From JBFFXF01 sp041569895 (lineage in GTDB: Bacteria > Planctomycetota > UBA8108 > JACQVS01): a stretch of DNA of 63,576 nt. Where the stretch lies: the NCBI GenBank assembly GCA_041569895.1, contig JBFFXF010000002.1, positions 1 to 63,576 of the forward strand. The letters are read 5' to 3'. The position numbers were made by a program, and so were the translations under genes. The notes beneath the pieces are model-generated. The model saw nothing but the letters and a program-made list of their open reading frames with translations, had not been told where the DNA came from and ran no database searches. This document shows positions 54,382-61,819 of this stretch, in pieces. The number at the start of each line of letters is the position of its first letter. The first letter of the stretch is position 1.

Positions 54382-55613
54382 GAGCGCTTCTGCTGGTGAT
54401 TCCGATCGTCGTGCTCGCCGTCGACGCGCTCGAGGGCGGGGACTGGCCGCAGTTCCGGGGACCGGGGAGCCGCGGCGCGGCCACCGGCGCGGATGACCGC
54501 GAGGGAACGCTGCCGCTGACTTGCGATGGCGACAGCGTCGCCTGGCGGAAGCCGCTGCCCGGGCGCGGGCTCTCGAGCCCGATCGTCGTCGGTGGCCGCG
54601 TCGTCGTCACTGCCAACAGCGGCGCCAGGCAGGACCGCCTGCACGTGCTCTGCCTCGACGCCCGCTCCGGCGACCAGATCTGGGAGCGACAGTTCTGGGC
54701 CACCGGCATGACGCGCTGCCACCCGAAGACCTCGATGGCCGCGCCGACGCCGGTGTCGGACGGCGAGCGCATCGTCGCGCTGTTCGCGTCGAACGACGTC
54801 GTCTGTCTCGACCTCGACGGCAACCTCCTCTGGCTGCGCGGGCTCAACAGCGACTACCCGCAGGCGTCGAACAGCGTCGGCATGGCGTCCTCGCCGGTGC
54901 TCGCCGGGGACACCGTCGTCGTGCAGCTCGAGAACGACAGCGACTCGTTCGCGGCCGGGCTCGATCTCGGGACCGGCGTGAACCGCTGGAAGATCTCGCG
55001 CCCCGCCTCGGTCAACTGGTCGTCACCCGTCGTGCTGGCGCATCCGGTCGCGGACAGCGGCGGCCCGGCCACGGTCGTCCTGCAGTCGACGCGCAAGGTC
55101 ACCGGGCACGATGCGCGCACCGGCCGCGAGCTGTGGGCCTGGGCGGAGCCGTGCAAGGGAATCCCGTCGTCGCTCGCGGCGGACAACCTCCTCTTCGTGC
55201 CATCCGACGGGCTGACGGCGTTGCGCCCTCTGGCGAACGGCGATCCGGAGATCCTCTGGCGCTCGCCGCGGCTCCGGACGACGACGGCATCGCCAGTCCT
55301 CTATCGCGGCCGCGTCTACGTGCTCACCGGCGATATCCTCAAGTGCGCCGAGGCCGGGGCCGGCGGGCTCTCCTGGCAGTTGCGGCTCGAGGGCCCGTTC
55401 AGCAGCACGCCGGTCGCCGCCGGCGGCCACCTCTACCTCTTCAACGAGAAGGGGCTGTGCCAGGTGGTGCGCGTCGACGTCGAGGAGGGCGGCAAGGGCG
55501 AGGTGGTCTCGAGGAGCGACATCGGCGAAACCATCCTCTGCACCCCCGCGATCGCCGGCGGCGCGATGTTCGTGCGCAGCGATCGGTCGCTGTGGCGCAT
55601 CTCCCGGCGCTGA
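54378..55613 (+). CDS. Secreted PQQ-like beta-propeller repeat protein
   Basis: 411 residues; ATG overlaps the previous stop (ATGA). Signal peptide (LLLVIPIVVLAVDALEG), then DWPQFRGPGSRG, the N-terminal signature shared with the PQQ-like proteins at 27725-29068 and 30649-31920. Blades include GGRVVVTANSGARQDRLHVLCLDARSGDQIWERQFW, VVCLDLDGNLLWLRGL and VTGHDARTGRELWAWAEP. Contains WATGMTRCHPKTSMAAPTP, which is similar to the other two at the same place. Periplasmic; electron-transfer or scaffold role uncertain. Confidence 0.9.
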   Translation: MRALLLVIPIVVLAVDALEGGDWPQFRGPGSRGAATGADDREGTLPLTCDGDSVAWRKPLPGRGLSSPIVVGGRVVVTANSGARQDRLHVLCLDARSGDQIWERQFWATGMTRCHPKTSMAAPTPVSDGERIVALFASNDVVCLDLDGNLLWLRGLNSDYPQASNSVGMASSPVLAGDTVVVQLENDSDSFAAGLDLGTGVNRWKISRPASVNWSSPVVLAHPVADSGGPATVVLQSTRKVTGHDARTGRELWAWAEPCKGIPSSLAADNLLFVPSDGLTALRPLANGDPEILWRSPRLRTTTASPVLYRGRVYVLTGDILKCAEAGAGGLSWQLRLEGPFSSTPVAAGGHLYLFNEKGLCQVVRVDVEEGGKGEVVSRSDIGETILCTPAIAGGAMFVRSDRSLWRISRR

Positions 55614-55616
55614 ATC

Positions 55617-55686
55617 GTTCCCGTTCCCGTCGGAGTTGGTCTCCGACAGCTCATCGCGGACGAGGACGAGGACGAGGACGAGTCGG
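55617..55686 (+). repeat. Minimal composite repeat (CCCGTT ... GAGGAC)
   Basis: CGTTCCCGTTCCCGTCGGAG followed by GCGGACGAGGACGAGGACGAGGACGAG. The two terminal modules are present with a 25-nt middle, at a convergent gene junction. Confidence 0.75.
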
Positions 55687-55698
55687 GACCCCGCCCGT

Positions 55699-56529
55699 TC
55701 ACCGCACGGGGCCCATGCACTGGATGCCGTTTCCGTGCCACACCGACGCAATCTCGTCGCGCGAGAGCAGGACCCGGCCTTCGAGCGGATCCCAGATCTC
55801 GTAGTCGTCGCCCGCCATTCCCATGAAGGTCACCGCGTGTCCCTCGTGGCCGACCGCCGGGTGGTCCACGAAGAGGATCGCGGGCGAGCGCACGTCCTCG
55901 AGGCGCGAGAACCTCTCGTTGAGCGTCTCGTGCTCGATTCCGTACGTCGCCAGAGCGTAGCGCATCTGCCCGGGGCTGGTGCCGAGCACGGTGGTGCCCA
56001 TCAGGTCCGCCGCCTCCGGCTCGGTCACCGGGAGGCCGTAGGAACGGGCGACGTTGGCGATCGCCGCGGCCGCGCAGCTCGAACCGGAAGACTGGAGAAC
56101 GACTCCGTTTTCCGAGACGGAGTCCGCCAGCCGGTCCGCGACGCGCACTTCCAGCGCCGCGGCGGTCAGCGAGACGGAAGTGATGAGGAGCGTCGAGCAC
56201 AAGACGAGGCGGCGCCGTTTGCGGTGGCGCGTCAGCAGCGCCAGCGCCGAGGTGTAGCTCGAGACATAGCCGAGGAGAACGACGAGCGCTGACCACGTCA
56301 CGCCGCTGGCGTGGCGCTGGAGCCAGAGTGGAAGCACCTGGCAGACGCGATCGGAGAGCTGCGCGCCGACCGGAACGGCGAGAAGAACGAGCAGGGCGCT
56401 CGACATTGGCAGGATCCACCGGTCGTGCCGGTGGGCGGTCTCGACCGTCACCGAGGGCCGGCGGGCACGCAGCGACCGCGCGCGAAACACGCCGAGCGCC
56501 ACCGCCAGGAGCACCGCGAGCAATGGCAT
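55699..56529 (-). CDS. Membrane-anchored C39-like cysteine peptidase
   Basis: 276 residues from ATG 56529 (GGGAAGAGA upstream). Four predicted membrane helices (about 2-15, 38-56, 77-97, 107-125) precede a C39-like papain-fold domain 140-270. Catalytic triad candidates: Cys152 in SSGSSCAAAAIANVARSYG, His231 in GHEGHAVTFMGM and Asp247 in YEIWDP. C39 domains normally sit at the N-terminus of bacteriocin ABC exporters and cut after Gly-Gly; here the peptidase is C-terminal on a small membrane protein and no ABC transporter is adjacent. The substrate may be a secreted or membrane protein. Starts divergently from the orphan gene at 56732. Confidence 0.82.
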   Translation of the reverse strand: MPLLAVLLAVALGVFRARSLRARRPSVTVETAHRHDRWILPMSSALLVLLAVPVGAQLSDRVCQVLPLWLQRHASGVTWSALVVLLGYVSSYTSALALLTRHRKRRRLVLCSTLLITSVSLTAAALEVRVADRLADSVSENGVVLQSSGSSCAAAAIANVARSYGLPVTEPEAADLMGTTVLGTSPGQMRYALATYGIEHETLNERFSRLEDVRSPAILFVDHPAVGHEGHAVTFMGMAGDDYEIWDPLEGRVLLSRDEIASVWHGNGIQCMGPVR

Positions 56530-56637
56530 GATCGTTCTCTTCCCGATCCGCGCTCCCGGCTCGTCCCCCTCCTTCGCCCTCGTCCCGCCGATGAGGCAAG
56601 GCCCCTCCGGGAGTATAGCATCACCCCACCCGAAGTG

Positions 56638-56666
56638 CTGACACCGGACGCCGCCCGGCGTATACT
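56638..56666 (+). promoter_or_regulatory. Candidate sigma-70 promoter of the orphan gene at 56732
   Basis: CTGACA, 17-nt spacer, TATACT; about 65 nt upstream of the ATG. A second TATACT on the minus strand (56617-56612) lies between this and the C39-like gene and may serve it, with a poor -35. Confidence 0.6.
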
Positions 56667-56731
56667 CGGGCCTGCCTGTGTAGGCGGCATTAAGGGGTGC
56701 GCAGCCTTTCGGGAGCCGAATCGGGAGTGCC

Positions 56732-57577
56732 ATGATCGCGCAGAACGACAGGGAGCGTCTCACGGCGGTGCTCGAGGCGATGCTCCGACGCCCGCGTCTG
56801 CTTCCTGCGCAGACGCTTCGACACCTCGAGGATCACCTCGACTCGACCGACGACAACGTCGCCGCGTTCCTGCGTGTCGCCGCCAGCCAGCTCGAGGAGT
56901 ACGAGCTCGACATTCTCCTCGCGCCGGCGTTCACGCCGAGCTTCGAGGAGCAGGTGGAGGTGGCGACGCCGCTCCGGGCGTATCGGCCCGCGGCCGGCGA
57001 CATCCCGGCGATCGTCGCGGAGCTTCTCGAGAGAGTCGCGACCTGTCCGGTGGTGCTTCCCGGAAACGAGCTCGCCGACTTGACGCTCCACGAGGTGCTC
57101 GTGTCGCGCTGGGTCGCGCTGCTGCGCCTCGAGCACGCGCCGCCGACCGAGGTGGCGTCGTCGATCGAGGAGGTGCTGCCGGCCGAGCTCGTCGCCGTGG
57201 CGCTCGCCAACGTCCGCCGCAAGGGGTTCACGCAGGGACACCAGGAGTGGTTCGCGCGCTTCGTGCCCTTCGCGGTGGACCGGCACGCCGTCGACCGCGA
57301 GTCCCTCGACGTCCTCGCCGACTTCCTCGCGTCCCAGCCATCACTCGACCAGGAGGAGCTGCAGGACCGCCTCGAATCCCTGCTCAAGGCGTCGGTCGAG
57401 GCCGGCACCTTCGCGCAGAAGGGCCGCATGTACTGGTCGAGCGACGTCGCCGAGCATCACCAGTTCCGCGGCCAGGGAGTCGTCGACGAGCAGGACGTCG
57501 AGAAGCGCATGCGGGAGATCGACGTCCTCGAAACCCTCCGCTCCGACCTCCGCGCCTTCGGCGACGTACTGGGCTAA
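56732..57577 (+). CDS. Hypothetical helical protein, family not recognised
   Basis: 281 residues; GGGAG 6-7 nt before ATG. Composition is Leu/Glu/Val/Ala-rich with amphipathic helices and no signal peptide or membrane segment, so cytoplasmic. Several segments look like helical repeat or DNA/RNA-processing accessory folds (LTAVLEAMLRRPRLLPAQTLRHLEDHL; EELQDRLESLLKASVEAGTFAQKGRMYW; VEKRMREIDVLETLRSDLRAFG). Phase and codon use are like the neighbours, and a good promoter precedes it, so the gene is real. No function proposed. Confidence 0.75.
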   Translation: MIAQNDRERLTAVLEAMLRRPRLLPAQTLRHLEDHLDSTDDNVAAFLRVAASQLEEYELDILLAPAFTPSFEEQVEVATPLRAYRPAAGDIPAIVAELLERVATCPVVLPGNELADLTLHEVLVSRWVALLRLEHAPPTEVASSIEEVLPAELVAVALANVRRKGFTQGHQEWFARFVPFAVDRHAVDRESLDVLADFLASQPSLDQEELQDRLESLLKASVEAGTFAQKGRMYWSSDVAEHHQFRGQGVVDEQDVEKRMREIDVLETLRSDLRAFGDVLG

Positions 57578-57579
57578 GC

Positions 57580-57802
57580 CCCGTCCCCGTTCCCGTTCCC
57601 GTTCCGGTCCTCGAGGGCGCTGGTTGCGGAGCCCGATGACGGATTCCGATACCGATGACCGATACCGATGACCGATACCGATGACCGATTCCGACTCCGA
57701 TCGGAGTCGGATCTCGGAGTCGGATCTCGGAGTCGGGGTCGGAATCGGAGTCGGACTCGGCATCCGACCAAGCACGACTCCGCCTCCTCCCGTCCCCGTC
57801 AA
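57580..57802. repeat. Composite repeat with head-to-head hexamer arrays
   Basis: CCCGTTN array 57580-57610; CCGATACCGATGA hexamers 57640-57700; then the reverse-polarity TCGGAGTCGGATC hexamers 57701-57760; CCCGTCCCCGTC at 57788-57800 running over the stop codon of the ferredoxin-oxidoreductase gene. The switch point is a perfect 20-bp palindrome (CCGACTCCGA/TCGGAGTCGG, 57691-57710), so the transcript could fold into a long hairpin between convergent genes. Confidence 0.85.
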
Positions 57803-59403
57803 GCCGACGCCGTCTTCTCCGCCGTTTCCGGCTCGATGCCGGCGAGCTCCTGGAGCATGCGCCAGTTGAGGCGGCGGTCCTCGTTTGCCTTCAGCAGCGT
57901 CTCCGACGGCTTGCCGTCCTTGTCGAGATGCTTCTCGAAGCGGCCCTCGGTGCGCGCGAAGGTCACGAAGTCCACCGGCTCGCCGGTCTTCGGATCGACG
58001 TACCAGTCCTTGGTCGCCGCCGGGTTGCCCTTCAGGGACAGCCGGTCGCGGATGCGCTCGCCCTGCGAGGGATCGTAGATCAACAGTGGGAACGCGCGCG
58101 AGTCGACCGCGAGCTTCGCCTGCGCGGCCGCCAGGTGGTCGCCGACGCCGTGCTCGGGCTGGCAGGTCGTGAAGGTGATGACCACCGACGGGCCCTTGTG
58201 CTCGTTGGCCGCCAGGATCGCCTTGTAGAAGTGGTTGACGTGCGCCGCCGTCGTCTGCGCGACGAAGACGTCCGGGTGCGCCATGATGATCTGGGCGAGC
58301 TCCTTTCGCCGCTCGGTCTTGCCGCCGACGGCGGTGCCGTGCTCGCTCATCTTCGTCCGCTGACTCATGTAGGTCGCAGTCGACGCCTGTCCGCCCGTGT
58401 TGCTGTAGACCTGGGTGTCGAGGACGATGACGTTGATGTCCATGCCGCTGATCAGCATGCGCGACAGCGCCTGGAACCCGATGTCGAGCATCGCGCCGTC
58501 ACCGCCGATGCACCAGAGCTTCTTGTCCTTCCATCCCTGCTGGTTCCACTTCGCTCGCACGCCCATCGCGTACGTCGGGACGTTCTCGAAGAGCGAGTTC
58601 GACCAGGGCAGGTTGTAGGGATTGTAGGGGTACGTCGACGTGTACACCGTGTTGCACCCGGTCGCGGCGAGGAGCCCGACGTTCTCGGGCCCGTAGACGA
58701 AAGTGGTCGCAGCGACCATCATGCGGAGCACGGTCGCCTCGCCGCACCCGGCGCAGCTTCCGGCGCCGCCGACGTACTGCAGCGACCGATCGGCGAGCAT
58801 CATGTCGGCGAGGACCTTCTCCATGATGAACTCGTCGGGCGTCGGGCCGACCTTGCGGAAGAAGTCGAACTTCTTCTTGTAGAGCGGCATGTTGTGGTCG
58901 GTCTTCTTGATCATGCGCAGGGCGTCGTCGTCGCAGACCGCGACGCACTCCGCGCAGCCCTTGCACTTCGTCGGATCGATGAAGATCCCGAAGTACCCGG
59001 GCTCCTTCTTCTGCTTCTCGCGGGCCGTCCAGTACTTCCTGGTCTTCGCCCAGTCGGCGCGCACGGACTCGCGTTCGGACCCCGGCAGATCCGCGAGGTG
59101 GGTCTCGAGGGTCTCCTCGGAGATCACCTTGCCGAGAATCGCCGTGTCCGGGCACTCCGTGACGCAATCCATGCAACCGACGCAGTTCTCCTGGATGAAC
59201 TCGGGGATCTCCGGAGCGATGAACGAGAAGTCGCGCAGCGCGCCCGTCGCCGCCGGGATGACGGAACGAGCAGTATCGAGGTCCGCCTCGAGCTCGATGT
59301 CACCCGTTCCCTTCTCGTAGAGGTCGACCACGCGATAGTTGAAGTTCCGGATGTCGACGACCTCGTGAGCCGACTTCGGCAACCGGGCAGGGGTGATAGC
59401 CAT
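57799..59403 (-). CDS. 2-oxoacid (pyruvate):ferredoxin oxidoreductase, ferredoxin-beta subunit
   Basis: 534 residues; ATG 59403 with AGGAGAG upstream. With the upstream gene it forms a NifJ-type enzyme: 2-oxoacid + CoA to acyl-CoA + CO2 with reduced ferredoxin. N-terminal region, then two 4Fe-4S motifs (C74-x2-C77-x2-C80-x3-C84-P and C147-x2-C150-x2-C153-x3-C157), then the ThDP domain with the third cluster's CAGCGE (Cys217, Cys220), GDGAMLDIGFQALSRML, and LDTQVYSNTGGQAS. The substrate is probably pyruvate because the last motifs match NifJ closely. The NifJ polypeptide appears cut between the gamma and ferredoxin domains. Second gene of the operon, 33 nt after the first. Confidence 0.93.
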   Translation of the reverse strand: MAITPARLPKSAHEVVDIRNFNYRVVDLYEKGTGDIELEADLDTARSVIPAATGALRDFSFIAPEIPEFIQENCVGCMDCVTECPDTAILGKVISEETLETHLADLPGSERESVRADWAKTRKYWTAREKQKKEPGYFGIFIDPTKCKGCAECVAVCDDDALRMIKKTDHNMPLYKKKFDFFRKVGPTPDEFIMEKVLADMMLADRSLQYVGGAGSCAGCGEATVLRMMVAATTFVYGPENVGLLAATGCNTVYTSTYPYNPYNLPWSNSLFENVPTYAMGVRAKWNQQGWKDKKLWCIGGDGAMLDIGFQALSRMLISGMDINVIVLDTQVYSNTGGQASTATYMSQRTKMSEHGTAVGGKTERRKELAQIIMAHPDVFVAQTTAAHVNHFYKAILAANEHKGPSVVITFTTCQPEHGVGDHLAAAQAKLAVDSRAFPLLIYDPSQGERIRDRLSLKGNPAATKDWYVDPKTGEPVDFVTFARTEGRFEKHLDKDGKPSETLLKANEDRRLNWRMLQELAGIEPETAEKTASA

Positions 59404-59436
59404 CAAGCTCTCCTTTTACAGGACGTGTGTGCGCCG

Positions 59437-61452
59437 TCACGCCGACATTTGCTCGGCGGACAGTTGTCTGGCGCCGTCGAGCGAGCGATCAGAGATGAGC
59501 TCGGCCGGGATTTCGAAGGTCTCCTCGTATCCGCGGCGGATGCACTCGAGGTTGTCCTGGACGACCTGCTCGCCGCGCTTTCCCCACCAGCTGCGGACGG
59601 TCTTCTCGACGCCGGCCATGAGATCCTCGAAGCTGACGCCGGATCGCTCGGCGAATGGATTGACTCTGAGAAACACGCCGACCAGCACCACGCCCATCAT
59701 GCGGATGCGGAGCTCGGCGTTGGTCGCGACCTCCTCCGCGATCTTGAAAGTGTCCACGGCCAGGACGCGGGCCTTCTTTTCGCGGATGCGCTCCTTGGCC
59801 CACTCGGGGACGTCCGACCAGACCTCGTCCGCCGTGGTCTTGGTCGTGTTGAGGAACACGGAGCCGTTCTTGGCGAGACCGCGCAGCGGATCGCCGAGGT
59901 TCAGCGCGTTGGTGTCGATCAGCGAGATGAACTCGACGTGCTCGAGCTCGCAGTGCGTGCGGATCTTGTCGTCGGCGAGCGTCAGGTAGTGCGTCGTCGG
60001 CAGTCCCTTCTTGCTCGAGCCGTACTTCGGATACGCCTGCACCTGGAGGGCGAAGATCTCGCCCATCAGGTCGGCGATCACCTTGTTCGTCGTCACGCTT
60101 CCGTAGCCGCCGACCGAGTGGCCGCGCATGGCGAAGGCGCCCTGCGGTCGGACGTCCGGGTCGTACGGCGGCTCGAGAGCGGTCTCGTGCTTGATGCCGA
60201 CCGTCGAGTACTCCTTGAACTTGTCGCCCGCCACCGCGCGCTGCATGTTCTGGTAGATGGCGATGAAGTGCCCGGCGCGAACATCCCGGCTGCCGAGCCC
60301 GGCCGCGCACTGCAGCATCATCGGCAACTTGCCGACCTTGACGCCGGCCTCGCGATACTCTTCCAGGCCGAGTTGCGCGTCGATGTAGGCCGTCTTGATG
60401 TCGCGAGCGAGTGGGTTCGCTGGCGCCAGCGGGTCATCCATGCGCTCGACGACCGTGAACGCCTTGACCCCGGCGAGCGCCTCGAGGATCTCGGGTCCGG
60501 GGAAGGGCCGATAGCTCGCCACGTTGAGCACGCCCGCCTTGATCCCGAGGTGGTCGCGGATGTGGTCGATCGCCGCCTGCGCCGTCTCCATCATGCTTCC
60601 CATGCCGACGATGGCGAACTCGGCGTCTTCCATGCGGTATCCGTCGACGAGGGAGTAGCTGCGGCCCGTCTGCCGGGTGAACTCCTCCATCGCCTCCATG
60701 AGGCACGGCTTCATGTGCACGTAATAGTGTCGCTGGGCGATCTTGCCCTTCATGTAGCTGTCCTGGTCCTGCACGACGCCCGTCATCATCGGGGTGTCGT
60801 TGTGGAACAGGTTGAGGATGCGCTCCTGGGGCGGCCCGACGAACTCCTTCATCATCTCTGGGTCGATGAGGAGAACGTTCTCGATGGTGTGCGTCGTCAG
60901 GAAGCCGTCCTGGACGTTCATGAAGGGCGACTGGCACGCCTCGGCCGCGCGTCGCGCGATGAGCGCGAGATCGCCCGCCTCCTGCGCGTTGCGCCCGAAG
61001 AGGATGCCCCAGCCGCAGTCGGCGACGCTCATCACGTCGTCATGGCCCGCGTGGACGTTCAGGCTGTGGCTGGTCAGCGCGCGCGCGCCGATGTGGAATA
61101 CGATCGGCAGCCGCTTCCCCGAGATGGTGTAGAGGACCTCCTTCATGAGGACGAGGCCCTGGCCGCTGGTGAAGTTGGTGACGCGGCCGCCGGCGAGCGC
61201 GAAGCCCTCGCAGGTCGACGCCGCCGAGTGCTCCGACTCCGGCTCGATGAAGACGAGCTCGTCGCCCCAGAGGTTCTTCTTTCCGTTCGCCACCGCCATC
61301 GAGTACCCGCCGCCCATCGTCGTCGAGCTCGTGATCGGATAGGCGCAGCTTCCCTGCGTGATGTGGGTCTCCACCCACACGACGGCGCCGGCGCCATCCG
61401 TGCGCGTGGGGATCCCGGCATACGGGACCGACGTCTTCGGACTCTGGATCAT
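59437..61452 (-). CDS. 2-oxoacid (pyruvate):ferredoxin oxidoreductase, fused alpha-gamma subunit
   Basis: 671 residues from ATG 61452, preceded by GGAAAGGGAAT; the open frame upstream is leader, not coding. Domains: POR N-terminal pyrimidine-binding (VETHITQGSCAYPITSSTTMG, SEHSAASTCEGFALAGGRVTNFTSGQGLVLM), transketolase-C-like (about 250-390; YRPFPGPEILEALAGVKAFTVVERMDDPLAP), CoA-site/gamma domain (about 430-640; RGHSVGGYGSVTTNKVIADLM, SLIDTNALNLGDPLRG, GVFLRVNPFAERSGVSFE). It corresponds to NifJ domains I-III. Works with the ferredoxin-beta subunit in anaerobic or low-potential oxidation of 2-oxoacids. Carries a long structured leader with a small ORF overlapping its start. Confidence 0.93.
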   Translation of the reverse strand: MIQSPKTSVPYAGIPTRTDGAGAVVWVETHITQGSCAYPITSSTTMGGGYSMAVANGKKNLWGDELVFIEPESEHSAASTCEGFALAGGRVTNFTSGQGLVLMKEVLYTISGKRLPIVFHIGARALTSHSLNVHAGHDDVMSVADCGWGILFGRNAQEAGDLALIARRAAEACQSPFMNVQDGFLTTHTIENVLLIDPEMMKEFVGPPQERILNLFHNDTPMMTGVVQDQDSYMKGKIAQRHYYVHMKPCLMEAMEEFTRQTGRSYSLVDGYRMEDAEFAIVGMGSMMETAQAAIDHIRDHLGIKAGVLNVASYRPFPGPEILEALAGVKAFTVVERMDDPLAPANPLARDIKTAYIDAQLGLEEYREAGVKVGKLPMMLQCAAGLGSRDVRAGHFIAIYQNMQRAVAGDKFKEYSTVGIKHETALEPPYDPDVRPQGAFAMRGHSVGGYGSVTTNKVIADLMGEIFALQVQAYPKYGSSKKGLPTTHYLTLADDKIRTHCELEHVEFISLIDTNALNLGDPLRGLAKNGSVFLNTTKTTADEVWSDVPEWAKERIREKKARVLAVDTFKIAEEVATNAELRIRMMGVVLVGVFLRVNPFAERSGVSFEDLMAGVEKTVRSWWGKRGEQVVQDNLECIRRGYEETFEIPAELISDRSLDGARQLSAEQMSA

Positions 61453-61586
61453 ATTCCCTTTCCTTTCCGGGAGTGATCTCGGGATGGGCAGTCGCTGGGG
61501 GTGGCGGCGGGGAGCGAACGGCGCAGGGGCGCGGGTCGTCTCGCGGAGAGACCCGTTGAACGAGGTGGAGACATGAACATCGTCAC
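61449..61586 (-). CDS. Candidate 45-residue leader peptide overlapping the oxidoreductase start
   Basis: GTG 61586 (ATG 61580 and ATG 61574 in the same frame) is preceded by AAGGAGGTG, the best Shine-Dalgarno in the leader. The frame ends in TGA at 61451-61449, which overlaps the ATG of the alpha-gamma gene (ATATGA). The peptide would be Pro/Ser/Arg-rich (begins VTMFMSPPRSTGLSARRPAP), with no known homologue recognised. The geometry suggests translational coupling; it may be regulatory rather than a functional protein. An alternative is chance, since no conservation can be tested here. Confidence 0.5.
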   Translation of the reverse strand: MTMFMSPPRSTGLSARRPAPLRRSLPAATPSDCPSRDHSRKGKGI

Positions 61587-61615
61587 GACACACCTCCTTG
61601 GCCGTTCCGGCGGGG

Positions 61616-61637
61616 AAAAATGCGCCCCGGGGGGGCG
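61616..61637 (-). terminator. Terminator-like hairpin in the oxidoreductase leader (possible attenuator)
   Basis: Read on the minus strand: CGCCCC-CCC-GGGGCG (61637-61623), then CA and TTTTT. A 6-bp all-GC stem with a U run, about 36-57 nt after the expected transcription start and before the leader ORF. Confidence 0.55.
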
Positions 61638-61657
61638 ACCGGCGTACCTGGCCGGTC
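61637..61657. promoter_or_regulatory. Second stem-loop adjacent to the terminator-like hairpin
   Basis: GACCGGC-CAGGTAC-GCCGGTC (minus strand), a perfect 7-bp stem. Its last base is shared with the following hairpin, so the two could be competing or stacked structures. Confidence 0.5.
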
Positions 61658-61679
61658 AGAACCCGCCGACTAGCAGGGC

Positions 61680-61708
61680 ATTCTATGAGATGCAAGGGTC
61701 TGTATCAA
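61680..61708 (-). promoter_or_regulatory. Sigma-70-type promoter of the oxidoreductase operon
   Basis: TTGATA (61708-61703), 17-nt spacer, TAGAAT (61685-61680) on the minus strand. Predicted start near 61673, leaving a leader of about 220 nt. Confidence 0.7.
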
Positions 61709-61753
61709 CGACCAAACCCCTGTCGGCACCGGCCCCTTGGGGCCTCCCGGCTG

Positions 61754-61782
61754 TCGACCTGCCGCTCCCAACGGCCTATAAT
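61754..61782 (+). promoter_or_regulatory. Sigma-70-type promoter of the FAH-family gene
   Basis: TCGACC, 17-nt spacer, perfect TATAAT; predicted leader about 30 nt to ATG 61820. Back-to-back with the oxidoreductase promoter. Confidence 0.7.
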
Positions 61783-61819
61783 ACTCGCTCCGCATTCGAG
61801 CAGCCCGGAGGAGCCGACC

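Noticed and set aside
57928..61476. 1182-codon plus-strand frame opposite the oxidoreductase operon
   Set aside because: Shadow of two unmistakable enzyme genes on the other strand.
61453..61695. Extended N-terminus of the alpha-gamma oxidoreductase
   Set aside because: Would add 81 residues absent from the family; the stretch contains the promoter-proximal hairpins, and ATG 61452 has a good RBS.
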